Origin: Maribacter dokdonensis DSW-8 | Lineage (GTDB): Bacteria > Bacteroidota > Bacteroidia > Flavobacteriales > Flavobacteriaceae | Direction: 5' to 3' | DNA length: 64,000 nucleotides | NCBI RefSeq assembly: GCF_001447995.1 | Contig: NZ_LDPE01000007.1 | Location: forward strand, 85,596-149,595 | In this document: piece by piece, positions 55,739-63,881 of the stretch | Layout of the letters: every line of letters starts with the position of its first letter | Numbering within the stretch: position 1 is the first letter of the stretch | Notes under the pieces: model-generated | Told to the model about the DNA's origin: nothing | What the model saw: the letters and a program-made list of their open reading frames with translations, nothing else | Database searches by the model: none | Made by a program: the position numbers and the translations under genes

Positions 55739-56173
55739 TTATTTCATTGCAGTTTGGTAATCTATAATAAATTTATTCATCATGTTTTGTAGTTCTGTTT
55801 TGTCTTTTTTGCTCACTTTAATAATATTGAGCCAAGCAGTTCCAATGTCTTTAGGTGCAAAAGATGAAAACTGCTTTTTTACTACCAAGCCTTTTTCTTT
55901 AGGATAGAATGTGAGTCCTTTTTTAGTAATTTTTATATTATCGGCATCTATTTTTAGAACAGGAAATGTCAGCTGCATTGCATGCTGAATTTCATTGTAG
56001 AAGTAAACGTTGCCTTGTGTAGCATTTATTTTTGCATAGTAATTTCTTTTATCCTCACTATGTTCTTCTATAAAGGCATTTATAGTTTCTACCTGAGTTT
56101 GTAATTCTTGGGCGTTACCGCTTTTAACAAATACAATAATTAGGAGGAGTGTAATAATTATTTTTTTAAGCAT
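55739..56173 (-). CDS. Secreted protein of unknown function
   Basis: The 144-residue protein has a signal peptide (MLKKIIITLLLIIVFVKSGNAQ). The rest alternates helices and short strands (NAFIEEHSEDKRNYYAKINATQGNVYFYNE in outline) with many lysines. No known domain was recognised. It stands alone, facing the terminator at 55677-55707. Confidence 0.6.
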   Translation of the reverse strand: MLKKIIITLLLIIVFVKSGNAQELQTQVETINAFIEEHSEDKRNYYAKINATQGNVYFYNEIQHAMQLTFPVLKIDADNIKITKKGLTFYPKEKGLVVKKQFSSFAPKDIGTAWLNIIKVSKKDKTELQNMMNKFIIDYQTAMK

Positions 56174-56280
56174 GATAATTTTGTTTTGAGCTTAAATAAC
56201 GTATAACATGAACTAATATTGGCTGTTGGTTTTTTGTTTCCCTAAGAAATGAAAGCTTTTGTTCCAATATTTAATTTGAT

Positions 56281-56955
56281 TTAATCACCATTATTAAATT
56301 GCTGTAGCGCATCTTGTTGAAATGCCCATATCTCAGAAATTGGTACAATTTTTCTTTTCAAGTCATCTATGTTCTTATGTTTTGTCCATAAAAAAGGATA
56401 AAATGAGATACCCTGATTTCCATTTATTTTGGCTATTTGCTTTTTCCAACCGGTCCATCGAGTATTGGAATAGAACAGAGATAAATCACTGGTAAATGTC
56501 CACCATAAAAAATCAGAATAACCTACCTCCATAGGTTCCCATTCTAAGGCATCTGGCGCGAAATAATATACATTGCCTAAATCATCGCCTAATGCACCAC
56601 CATTTATTGCGAAAAATCCGCCGACTACATCATCGGCAACTAAGAATATAGCTGGTTTATCTCCATATTCCTTAAATGTTTTTCCTTTGTTCCACTCAGG
56701 TAAAGTTCTATTCAGCTTTTGGTTGCCAGAACCTAAAATTCTAATCCATCCATGGTCGATTAAAAGTCCGCCAGTTTCATAAATTATAGCTCCCATGGGA
56801 GAGCGAGTAGATACTTGAGTTTGATACAGTGCATTATCAGCTTCTTTCTTGTTTTTGGGTAGAACTTCAATTTTGTTGGTTGCATCATTTATCCATTCAG
56901 TAACTAATGCCCAGCCAGATTCATCAATATTTATTAATTCATTTATTGTTTTCAT
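56281..56955 (-). CDS. DUF2625-family protein
   Basis: The 224-residue cytosolic protein begins MKTINELINIDESGWALVTEWI and has GGLLIDHGWIRILGSG and the FFAINGGALGDDLGNVYYFAPDALEWE region in outline, as in the DUF2625 family of SMI1/KNR4-like proteins. Function unknown; SMI1/KNR4-type proteins are often immunity proteins against toxins. No toxin gene is adjacent. First of several isolated small genes in the accessory stretch. Confidence 0.75.
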   Translation of the reverse strand: MKTINELINIDESGWALVTEWINDATNKIEVLPKNKKEADNALYQTQVSTRSPMGAIIYETGGLLIDHGWIRILGSGNQKLNRTLPEWNKGKTFKEYGDKPAIFLVADDVVGGFFAINGGALGDDLGNVYYFAPDALEWEPMEVGYSDFLWWTFTSDLSLFYSNTRWTGWKKQIAKINGNQGISFYPFLWTKHKNIDDLKRKIVPISEIWAFQQDALQQFNNGD

Positions 56956-57023
56956 TCTGATTAGTGCAGATTAATTTATTCAAATGACTGATTTTTAATA
57001 CGACTATTTACTCTTAAAATAGA

Positions 57024-57152
57024 CTACTTCTTTTTCTTAAATAAAAATTTATTTATACGGTTTAATATGCTACCCAGAAAATTCCAGAATCTATGTAGAA
57101 TTCCTTCAAAAAGTACGTCAACGAAAAAACTAACAATAACATCAAAAATCAT
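57024..57152 (-). CDS. Candidate small hydrophobic protein, 42 residues
   Basis: In the 254-base gap, the minus strand holds an uninterrupted 42-codon frame from ATG 57152 to TAG 57024. It reads MIFDVIVSFFVDVLFEG at the front, an amphipathic middle (ILHRFWNFLGSI) and a basic end (KFLFKKKK). The amphipathic pattern with a Lys tail suggests a membrane peptide, but no ribosome-binding site or homologue is available; it could be chance. Confidence 0.35.
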   Translation of the reverse strand: MIFDVIVSFFVDVLFEGILHRFWNFLGSILNRINKFLFKKKK

Positions 57153-57208
57153 CTTGTGAACTTATTATTTTAAAAGTAGTCTTTAATTAATAGGGCAGTA
57201 CTCCTTTA

Positions 57209-57778
57209 TTATTTTGTTACCGCCCAATCTTGCCCTTCATATTCAGCCCAAGAGCAGTCTGAAGGTTCTTCTAATACACTTTTTACCATTTCAATGAGTT
57301 TGGGGTCTTCATCTTTAAAAATAGATTCTCCGCCCATTATTAAAGCCCTACTTAGTTCGTCGTTCATTTTGTCTGTATTCTTGGTCAGGTAGTTTAATTG
57401 ACCTAACCTAAGATGTAAAAACGGGTTGCCAATGGTATCCTTAAATTGCATTACAAAATTGAAATTTTCAAAAGCCTCGTCTTTCATACTTGCTGCAAAA
57501 TATACTTCTGCTATATGTACAATAATATATCTACCCGCCTTGGTTCTTTTTTGATCATCGGTAAGAGATTCATATATTTTTAAAAGTTCATTGGTCTTAG
57601 TTTCAGCATCTTTTTCATTGTTAAGCACAATTGAATCTATTTCTAACATACGAGTTTCAATAGATTTTGGTACGTTTATGTATTTCTTGACTTTTTGTAC
57701 ATCTACCTTTTTATTCAATGCAAGTTGATTAAACTGTTGTTTACTATTATTTTTCTTGAATAAATTGAATAATCCCAT
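57209..57778 (-). CDS. Helical (TPR-like) protein of unknown function
   Basis: The 189-residue protein is mostly helical with a basic, Asn/Gln-rich N-terminus (MGLFNLFKKNNSKQQ). The segments AGRYIIVHIAEVYFAASMKDEAFENF and GNPFLHLRLGQLNYLTKNTDKMNDEL have tetratricopeptide spacing. No catalytic motif. It lies 40 bases downstream of the acetyltransferase gene and may be co-transcribed. Confidence 0.6.
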   Translation of the reverse strand: MGLFNLFKKNNSKQQFNQLALNKKVDVQKVKKYINVPKSIETRMLEIDSIVLNNEKDAETKTNELLKIYESLTDDQKRTKAGRYIIVHIAEVYFAASMKDEAFENFNFVMQFKDTIGNPFLHLRLGQLNYLTKNTDKMNDELSRALIMGGESIFKDEDPKLIEMVKSVLEEPSDCSWAEYEGQDWAVTK

Positions 57779-57818
57779 ATGTTATATTTTAAATATTGAT
57801 CAAAGGTTTGTTGGGTCT

Positions 57819-58415
57819 CTAAAAATCAGGAAATTTTTCGGCTTTTGTTATATTCCAGTCCTCTTTTATAATGCTGTAATACACATCATTTCTACTGTCG
57901 CCATTGGGCGTTATGTAATTGTTTCTAAATAGACCTTCTTTTTTTGCTCCTAACTTTTCAATGGCTCTTTGTGATCTTAGGTTGTCTTCATCAGCACTGA
58001 ATTGTATTCTTCTAAATCCGATACTTTCAAATCCGAATTTTAGCAATTCATACTTGCAAGCATGGTTAAGTCCTGTGCCTTGAAATTGAGTACCATACCA
58101 AGTCCATCCAATTTCACATTTTTGACTTGTTGTATTAAGGTAGCCATATCTGGTACTTCCGGCTACTTGATCTGTTCGTTTATCTATAATAAGAAACGGG
58201 TAGCATACGCCCATATCTTGGTCGTTCAGAGTATTTTTTATATAATTTTCAAATTCGAGCTCGTTATTCATGGTCATACCCATATAAGTCCAAATATCTG
58301 TATCAAAAATTATGTTTTTTAATTCTTTGTTCCTCTTGCTTTTAAAAGGAAGTAAAAGCACTCTGTCATTTTCTAATTGTAAAGTAGTGTTTAAAAGTTC
58401 TATGTTCATACTCAA
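57819..58415 (-). CDS. GNAT-family N-acetyltransferase (RimJ/RimL-like)
   Basis: The 198-residue protein has the GNAT fold: LENDRVLLLPFKSKRNKELK, then VAGSTRYGYLNTTSQKCEIGWTW, the acetyl-CoA loop GTQFQGTGLNHACKYELLKFGF, and RIQFSADEDNLRSQRAIEKLGAKKEG (motif B). The pattern is that of protein or amino-acid acetyltransferases close to RimJ/RimL; the substrate is unknown. Confidence 0.87.
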   Translation of the reverse strand: MSMNIELLNTTLQLENDRVLLLPFKSKRNKELKNIIFDTDIWTYMGMTMNNELEFENYIKNTLNDQDMGVCYPFLIIDKRTDQVAGSTRYGYLNTTSQKCEIGWTWYGTQFQGTGLNHACKYELLKFGFESIGFRRIQFSADEDNLRSQRAIEKLGAKKEGLFRNNYITPNGDSRNDVYYSIIKEDWNITKAEKFPDF

Positions 58416-58544
58416 TGCATTTTTGTATGTAAGCTGACAATTTAGCCTGTGTAAATGCTATAAAGACTAATTGTAGGCACTAAAAAAATAGATATCCTCA
58501 AAGATTATTTTACAAATATCAAAAACTTAATTTATTAGAAAAGA

Positions 58545-59408
58545 TCAACAACTTTTGAGTTCAATGTGATAGATAAAAGTCAATACTCTAAAGCCCCATA
58601 AAGTCATAGTTTGTACTGCTTTTATTTTATCATTTTCATCATGCACAACAAGTTTATCTTTAAATGATTTTATATGCTTGGTCCATAAACTACCAGTGGT
58701 ATCTTCCAGTAAAAAATAAAATCCACTTTCTCCAATTCTTTTTCCTAGCGATTGTAAAACTAATTCACCGTTACTGCCTACACTTGGCTCTAGAATAACG
58801 GTTGCATTTCCGTTTGGCAATGGAAACATCGCCTTAATACAGCTTTTTCCATTTGGTATTATACAAGTTTCGTATACCCCGGAATACACTACTTGATTGC
58901 TTTTTGCAAATGTTCTTAACCAAACTGTTCTTTTTAAATCTTTGCTTTTTTTGTCTACTAAGTGGATAATGTCACTTTTTAAATTTTTGGCATCTGTATT
59001 GTTTTTCATGGGAAGATTTAATTGTTCAATTCTATTGCTGAACAATATTTTTAGCAAAAAACCAAAAGCTTTGAAAAAAGGATTCCATTTTACGGTAAGG
59101 TCAAAATCGTAGTTACTTGTATTTTCATAAAAATCTATTACGTTTTTAGATAAACGCTCCAGTTCTTGTGATATAAGCCCTAGTTGGTCAATAGATTGTA
59201 TAAGTCCCTTGTTAATTTGGTTTGATTCTATTTCCAATTGCTCCCTAACAGCTAATTGCTGAATGAATTTTTGACCAATACCTTTTGTGTTTCCAAACGG
59301 ACCAACTAACCATTCATAGTCTTTGCGAATTATTTTTTTACCAAAAAGTATAACCCATTGCTGCGTTATCCAATCTTGAAAATTTTGTTTTAATGAAGCT
59401 ATTTCCAT
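58545..59408 (-). CDS. Unknown protein coupled to a CrtA-like gene
   Basis: The 287-residue protein starts at ATG 59408, overlapping the upstream stop by one base (TGATG); a TTG one codon earlier is less likely. An N-terminal helical part (residues 1-90, coiled-coil-like) is followed by a membrane-like stretch (FFKAFGFLLKILFSN) and a beta-rich C-terminal domain. No family is recognised. It is surely translated together with the upstream CrtA-like gene. Confidence 0.65.
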   Translation of the reverse strand: MEIASLKQNFQDWITQQWVILFGKKIIRKDYEWLVGPFGNTKGIGQKFIQQLAVREQLEIESNQINKGLIQSIDQLGLISQELERLSKNVIDFYENTSNYDFDLTVKWNPFFKAFGFLLKILFSNRIEQLNLPMKNNTDAKNLKSDIIHLVDKKSKDLKRTVWLRTFAKSNQVVYSGVYETCIIPNGKSCIKAMFPLPNGNATVILEPSVGSNGELVLQSLGKRIGESGFYFLLEDTTGSLWTKHIKSFKDKLVVHDENDKIKAVQTMTLWGFRVLTFIYHIELKSC

Positions 59409-60124
59409 CAAGTTGTATGCATTTCAAAGTATGGAATATAGGTGTCTTTTTCCTGCCATGTACCAAATTCTGAAATGGGCTTAAACCTTAAAGTTACAAA
59501 CTCCAAATGAAAACTTTTTCTCTCTCTTTCTTTCATGGCATTTGCATGTCTTTTGGGTTGAGCCATTTTACTATGACCGTGGACCATATTGGTCATTTCT
59601 TTTTCTGTTTTCCAGATAGAGAAAGTTGAAATGGTATTGGGAAATTTAAATGATGCCATTGATAATAGGGTGCCGTTGTGATCACGGACCAATTTTTCAA
59701 CAGGTCTGCCCCAACGTAAGAACCTGGGAATTGCCCATGGTTTCATTCGTGCTATGGTCACGGCAACTACTGGTGAGGAAGCTAATTCTAATGTTGCCTT
59801 ATGTTCCGGTATTTTGAATTTACTGGTTTTTCCCCATTGTCGCATAAATGCCAGTCGTACATGCCAACCATTGTTTAGTTGAGCACCAAATTTCTCTTTT
59901 TGCAAATAGTCATCAAGTGCTTTTTCATTTTCCCATTGTGCAAATACTGCCATCTGTCTTGTTAAAAATCTTGATGGGGAAAAGATAGGGGCACCTAATT
60001 TCATCGCTGTCATATACTCAGCATGTACAAGACCAGGTGTTTCTTTGTCTAGAGGGTTTACAAACAAACTTTTCACTGCATATGAAATTGATATTTCTAC
60101 GAGGTGATAAGTAAATATATTCAT
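59408..60124 (-). CDS. CrtA-like (spheroidene monooxygenase-related) protein
   Basis: The 238-residue protein has two ferredoxin-like halves, as in the dimeric alpha/beta barrel of the CrtA family. The C-terminal half SFKFPNTISTFSIWKTEKEM, then HANAMKERER and a closing FGTWQ block, matches the layout of spheroidene monooxygenase. No other carotenoid gene is nearby, so the substrate is open. It is translationally coupled to the unknown gene downstream. Confidence 0.6.
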   Translation of the reverse strand: MNIFTYHLVEISISYAVKSLFVNPLDKETPGLVHAEYMTAMKLGAPIFSPSRFLTRQMAVFAQWENEKALDDYLQKEKFGAQLNNGWHVRLAFMRQWGKTSKFKIPEHKATLELASSPVVAVTIARMKPWAIPRFLRWGRPVEKLVRDHNGTLLSMASFKFPNTISTFSIWKTEKEMTNMVHGHSKMAQPKRHANAMKERERKSFHLEFVTLRFKPISEFGTWQEKDTYIPYFEMHTT

Positions 60125-60344
60125 AAACGTATTTGTGGAATTTGACCTTACTAAGAGTACTAAAATACGAAGAAGGTTTAATTATCTTTTATTGTATGAG
60201 ATTATCTTTTTTCAGGTAACGGGTGGCACTTAATGTGATGCTAAATAAGAATTTAGAGGTAGCTTTAGTTCTTTAGATATAATGTTTTGTATTTAATGAG
60301 TTAAAATAAGAGGGTATTGTAAATGCTTAGTTGATTAAAAGTGC

Positions 60345-60793
60345 TTATTCCGTGAAAATAACATAAGTTCCTGTTTCAGTATTCAATTCAAATTCGGAAT
60401 TGAGGACCATGATTTCATTGTAATTCGTATAAGAACAACAGTCTTCTATTTTTCTTTCAGCATCTACATAAAAGTCAAAAATGTGATTATCGGCTATACG
60501 AATCTTTAAATTTACCGTTTCTGTTTCCCAGCCAATTGAATTTATATGAATTATGTTGATGTCATTTTCCGAAATAAAGGAAAAATCTATAGGTTCATCA
60601 TTATTCAAGTTATCGGTTATTATAATTTCATTGGAGTTAAACGTCCCATTTGTGAATAAATTTTCTCCGCTTGTTTTGTCAACAATTTCAAAACTGAAAC
60701 TTTGGGGTGGAGTAAAACATTCTCCACAATTGTCGTCATTACAACTTTGGAAAATTATTAGGATAATACGAGTTTCAATTTAAGTATTCTCAT
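60345..60793 (-). pseudogene. Lipoprotein gene with an apparent frameshift near the signal peptide
   Basis: The longest ATG frame (60608-60345) gives only 87 residues, but the same frame is open back to a stop at 60780-60782 and reads IILIIFQSCNDDNCGEC, a lipobox without a start. The ATG at 60793 begins MRILKLKLVLS in another frame and stops at 60758. Joining both at about 60760 gives a complete lipoprotein signal and a protein of about 148 residues. A one-base indel, real or a sequencing error, explains this. No family is recognised. Confidence 0.6.
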
Positions 60794-61038
60794 TTCCTTG
60801 TTATTATAACTTATGATCATACAGATGCCGGTGGCCATGCCCAAAGCACGGACCACATATAGGATGCGGAGCAAGTTATATATGGTGTTGAAGTATTGAC
60901 AACCAAGCATTATGCTGGAAAGGGTTGCCAACAATCCAACACCCCAAAATCAACATTATGGACCAATAAAAAATAAAATATTAACTTTAGAGAACTGGAC
61001 TAGGGCTTTTCATAGGATACATTGTTGTAAAACGTTTT
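60794..61038. other. Non-coding stretch with many short palindromes
   Basis: No gene is seen. Short inverted repeats cluster here: AGCAT-T-ATGCT (60906-60916) and GTTG-C-CAAC at about 60923, near ACAACC and TTGTTGT ends. It lies at the 3' side of the DUF4259 gene, where a partner of the structured element at 61903-62031 would sit, but the similarity is weak. Confidence 0.4.
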
Positions 61039-61872
61039 TCATCCAATTTGCCACCATTTCCTTTTTTTGCTTTTAATCAATCGCTTTGTCGGGAAAGTTT
61101 TGGTTTTACCGTTCGTTTTTTCAAATTCCATTTGTCTTAATATTGAAGAGCTTACAAAATCCCAATTTGATGTATATCCAAATCCAATTTCAGATTTTTT
61201 AGGGTTGTATTTTTTTTGGATTTCAAATTTACCAATGGATTCGTAAATATCGTTTTTAAAATTGTCAGGTAAATACCAAGACCAAGCTGTGCTCTTTTGC
61301 CAATCTCCAAAGTCATTAATTAAGATTTCACTTTTTTCAACATCTTCTAATGTTGGTTTTGTTGATTGATTTAACCTTGTAGTTACAATTAAATTATATC
61401 CATATCCAGTCTCTAAATCTGAACTCAAAACTATTGCACTTCCATAGTTTCCATTAGCCAATTTAAAAACAAGGCAAGTTCCAGTTTCAAAAACCGGTTG
61501 TTTGTTTTTCTTTCTTTTTCGTGCTTTTGGTTTTGCTTTTTCTGTTTCTAATTTTGCTAAAAACTTATCAAGGACAACTTTTCTTTTTTTTATGTCCGAT
61601 TCACTTGCATCAAGTTCTTTCCATAATTTTAAATCAGATTCACTTTTTACGATTCCACGAATTTTTTCCAAAATTTCATTCGGTAAACTTTTTGTTTCCC
61701 AGAGAGCCAAAGCCAAAGCAAACCAAAAATCATTTGTTCCGTTTGGGTTTTCAGAAATCAGTTCGTTTTTGATTTCTTTAGGCTCTTTTCCTTCGTTGTA
61801 TAAATCAAAATAATCAGCATAAGTATCTGCTGAAGTGTCATTACTTTTTATAGCTGTTCCCCAAGTTCCCAA
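61039..61872 (-). CDS. DUF4259-like protein with an Imm26-like C-terminal part
   Basis: The 277-residue protein begins MGTWGTAIKSNDTSADTY, the mark of DUF4259 (residues 1-115). A basic linker (KAKPKARKRKKNKQP) leads to a second domain with FETGTCLVFKLANGNYGSA, resembling immunity-type Imm26 domains, by impression only. No toxin gene is adjacent. Single small genes between palindromic elements suggest a mobile-cassette origin. Confidence 0.65.
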   Translation of the reverse strand: MGTWGTAIKSNDTSADTYADYFDLYNEGKEPKEIKNELISENPNGTNDFWFALALALWETKSLPNEILEKIRGIVKSESDLKLWKELDASESDIKKRKVVLDKFLAKLETEKAKPKARKRKKNKQPVFETGTCLVFKLANGNYGSAIVLSSDLETGYGYNLIVTTRLNQSTKPTLEDVEKSEILINDFGDWQKSTAWSWYLPDNFKNDIYESIGKFEIQKKYNPKKSEIGFGYTSNWDFVSSSILRQMEFEKTNGKTKTFPTKRLIKSKKRKWWQIG

Positions 61873-61902
61873 TTCAGTTCTTGATTTTTTTTTAAATGTT
61901 TT

Positions 61903-62031
61903 ACAACGGTTGGGCTAAGGTTCGTTGCTGTGATTTGTCCGAAGGACAATCCAGCCGAACCTAAAGATAGCTTTTTTGCGCGTGATTTCCGTTTAGGAAA
62001 TCCGCAAGCAATGAATTTTAGCCATTGTTGT
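61903..62031. repeat. Three-way-junction palindromic element
   Basis: Outer arms ACAAC (61903-61907) / GTTGT (62027-62031) and GGCTAA (61913-61918) / TTAGCC (62018-62023) enclose two hairpins. The first is AGGTTCG (61918-61924) / CGAACCT (61956-61962) with GCTG/CAGC and an inner TTGTCC-GAA-GGACAA. The second is TTGCG (61976-61980) / CGCAA (62003-62007) with inner GATTTCC-GTTTA-GGAAATC. It lies between two same-strand orphan genes and resembles structured recombination sites, but no integrase is known here. Confidence 0.6.
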
Positions 62032-62039
62032 CATTAGTT

Positions 62040-62498
62040 TTATTGCGCTAAAACTCCTATTGATATGTTAGTCCCAAAGACCTTTCCATAATCGTTTTGA
62101 GTTTCAACGAATCCACTAAAGAAGTTTTTTTCTTCGGTCAATTTGCGTTCAAGGATGAAAGCTCCATTTTCCATTTGAAGAGTGTCCTTGTATTTAGTCC
62201 CTTTTTCTTGGGATTCATTAAACATAACTCTGCTTTTTCCATCATCATTATATGCGATAAATACAATTTCGTTTCTGGATATTGAATTGAACTTATCCGT
62301 ATTCTTATAGCTAGGAATTGTTCTTACTGCAACATTATCGAACACATACTTTTCCTTTATTCCATTCACAATGTTCACGAGCGAATCATTCCGTTTTTTT
62401 AATCCCTCGATTTCCGTCTCTAACTTTGCTGTCCGTTCGTTATTTTGACAGTTAATAAAAAGTAACGGCAAAACGATAATAGCGATTAGTTTTTTCAT
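62040..62498 (-). CDS. Small lipoprotein of unknown function
   Basis: The 152-residue protein has a lipoprotein signal (MKKLIAIIVLPLLFINC, lipobox LFINC; mature Cys17) and a coiled-coil start (AKLETEIEGLKKRNDSLVNIVNGIKEKY in outline) followed by a beta-rich region. No family is recognised. It ends 9 bases from the structured element and starts near a second one, so it may be one cassette unit. Confidence 0.65.
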   Translation of the reverse strand: MKKLIAIIVLPLLFINCQNNERTAKLETEIEGLKKRNDSLVNIVNGIKEKYVFDNVAVRTIPSYKNTDKFNSISRNEIVFIAYNDDGKSRVMFNESQEKGTKYKDTLQMENGAFILERKLTEEKNFFSGFVETQNDYGKVFGTNISIGVLAQ

Positions 62499-62507
62499 TT
62501 TTTATAA

Positions 62508-62701
62508 ATTAATGACAACGGACTTGTGTATGGAACGTAGCGTGCAAAAAGACACTAACTTTTCGGATTAACACAGAGTCGAATTTTTATATTTTGTTTT
62601 AATTTATCTCTTTTTAAAAGCCAAATTAAAAATTTGGCGGACTTTGAAAATAAGCATTTACCTTTTGGTTTAGCACTTGTTAGCTATGTTTTATACACGT
62701 C
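62508..62701. repeat. Second long imperfect inverted-repeat element
   Basis: GACTTGTGTAT (62521-62531) and ATACACGTC (62693-62701) are imperfect inverted ends; GACAACGG at about 62514 matches the ACAACGG start of the element at 61903, and a GTTAGC is at 62679-62684. The interior holds an AAAGCCAAATT/AATTTGGC hairpin at about 62618-62635. The IS110 element begins right after its right end. Confidence 0.45.
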
Positions 62702-62739
62702 TTAAGTTTGATTCTCAGTAAATTGTTGATATAACTAGA

Positions 62740-62900
62740 AAGAACAAAAGAGAGAATTAAGGTTACTATATACGGTGAAGCTTTAGACTTCGACAACATT
62801 GATAATCCTCTCTCTTTTACTACTTAGATCACGTTCAGTTCTGTGAGACCTTAGATCTCGTTTTCAAGTTGTTGTGAGCAGAAGTAGCCGGTTCTTTCGT
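62740..62900 (+). ncRNA. Candidate IS110 bridge RNA
   Basis: The region ahead of the transposase gene folds into a long stem: AAAAGAGAG (62746-62754) with CTCTCTTTT (62810-62818), extended by ATTA/TAAT. Inside is GAAG-CTTTAGA-CTTC (62777-62791). A second hairpin GAGA-CCTTAGA-TCTC (62845-62859) follows, its loop nearly identical to the first (CTTTAGA versus CCTTAGA). Length and place fit the bridge RNA of the IS110 group; homology was not tested. Confidence 0.55.
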
Positions 62901-62912
62901 AAAACATATCTT

Positions 62913-63881
62913 ATGAATAAATATAAAGAAACTTTTGGAGTCGACATCAGTAAAGATGTCTTTGATGTACATGGTAGTAACAAAGGTCACGACCAGTATA
63001 AGAACGATGAAACTGGATTTAAGAAATTCCTTAAGGAACTGCCCAAATGTTCATTGGTCGTTATGGAAGCTACCGGTTATTATCATTATAGACTTGCCCA
63101 GTTTCTTTACAAAAATGGGGTAATAGTTTCAGTAGTAAACCCATTATCCGTAAAACGTTTCATTCAAATGAAACTGGCTAAAGTAAAAACGGATAAGAGC
63201 GATGCCAAGGCTATATGTGAATATGCACTGGTCAACGAGGTACCTATTTACAATGCCTTGACGGATATCCAGAGCGAATGCTTACAGTTGTTCCGGTTAT
63301 TGGATATCTATTTAAAACAACGTACCGCGACCAAGAACAAGATACACGGAGAAGCTGTTCTGGGCATACCTTCAAAGTTTGTTTATCGTTCCTTGATACG
63401 TAATAAGAAACTGCTCAATAAAGAGGTAGCCGCTATCGAATCAAAGATTCTGTCATTGGTAAAAGAGGACCAACAGGAGCAATTGACTTTATTGATGTCA
63501 ATACCCGGTATAGGTCAAAAGACTGCATTGTTCCTAATAGTGGTCACCGATGGGTTCAATAAGTTCGAAAATGCGGCACAGCTTTGTAGCTATGTAGGTA
63601 TAACCCCAACGATACGGGAATCGGGGAGCAGTGTGAGAGGTCGTGCGCGAATAAGTAAGGTCGGCAATAGAAAACTTCGCAACCTATTATTTCTATGTTC
63701 TTTTAACGCTTGTAAGCACAATAGGGCATGCAGAGAGGTTTATGAGCGGATCGTGAACAGGGGAAAGAGCAAGAAACTGGCACTGATAGCCGTTGCCAAC
63801 AAACTTTTAAAGCAGTCTTTTGCCATTGCAAAATCTGGCAGGCCATATGATGAAACTTACGTTTCAATATTGCCTAGATAA
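62913..63881 (+). CDS. IS110-family transposase (DEDD recombinase)
   Basis: Starting at ATG 62913 (MNKYKETFGVDISKD) gives 322 residues; the upstream in-frame start at 62874 lies within the hairpin-rich region and lacks family similarity. The N-terminal RuvC-like domain has Asp11, Glu52 (VVMEATGYYHY), Asp94 and Asp97 (KTDKSDAKAI), the DEDD tetrad. The C-terminal Transposase_20 domain has LMSIPGIGQKTALFL and the serine region RESGSSVRGRARISKVGNRKLRN in outline. Intact and presumably active. Confidence 0.93.
   Translation: MNKYKETFGVDISKDVFDVHGSNKGHDQYKNDETGFKKFLKELPKCSLVVMEATGYYHYRLAQFLYKNGVIVSVVNPLSVKRFIQMKLAKVKTDKSDAKAICEYALVNEVPIYNALTDIQSECLQLFRLLDIYLKQRTATKNKIHGEAVLGIPSKFVYRSLIRNKKLLNKEVAAIESKILSLVKEDQQEQLTLLMSIPGIGQKTALFLIVVTDGFNKFENAAQLCSYVGITPTIRESGSSVRGRARISKVGNRKLRNLLFLCSFNACKHNRACREVYERIVNRGKSKKLALIAVANKLLKQSFAIAKSGRPYDETYVSILPR

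Noticed and set aside
60345..60608. A complete 87-residue gene
   Set aside because: The frame is open upstream and carries a lipobox; the ATG at 60608 is in the middle of the protein.
61502..61813. Plus-strand frames at 61502-61813 and 61521-61772
   Set aside because: They are antisense shadows of the Lys/Glu-rich DUF4259 gene.
61903..62031. A true integron attC site
   Set aside because: No GTTRRRY core with a matching inverse core was found and no integrase gene lies in the window; the resemblance is to folding only.
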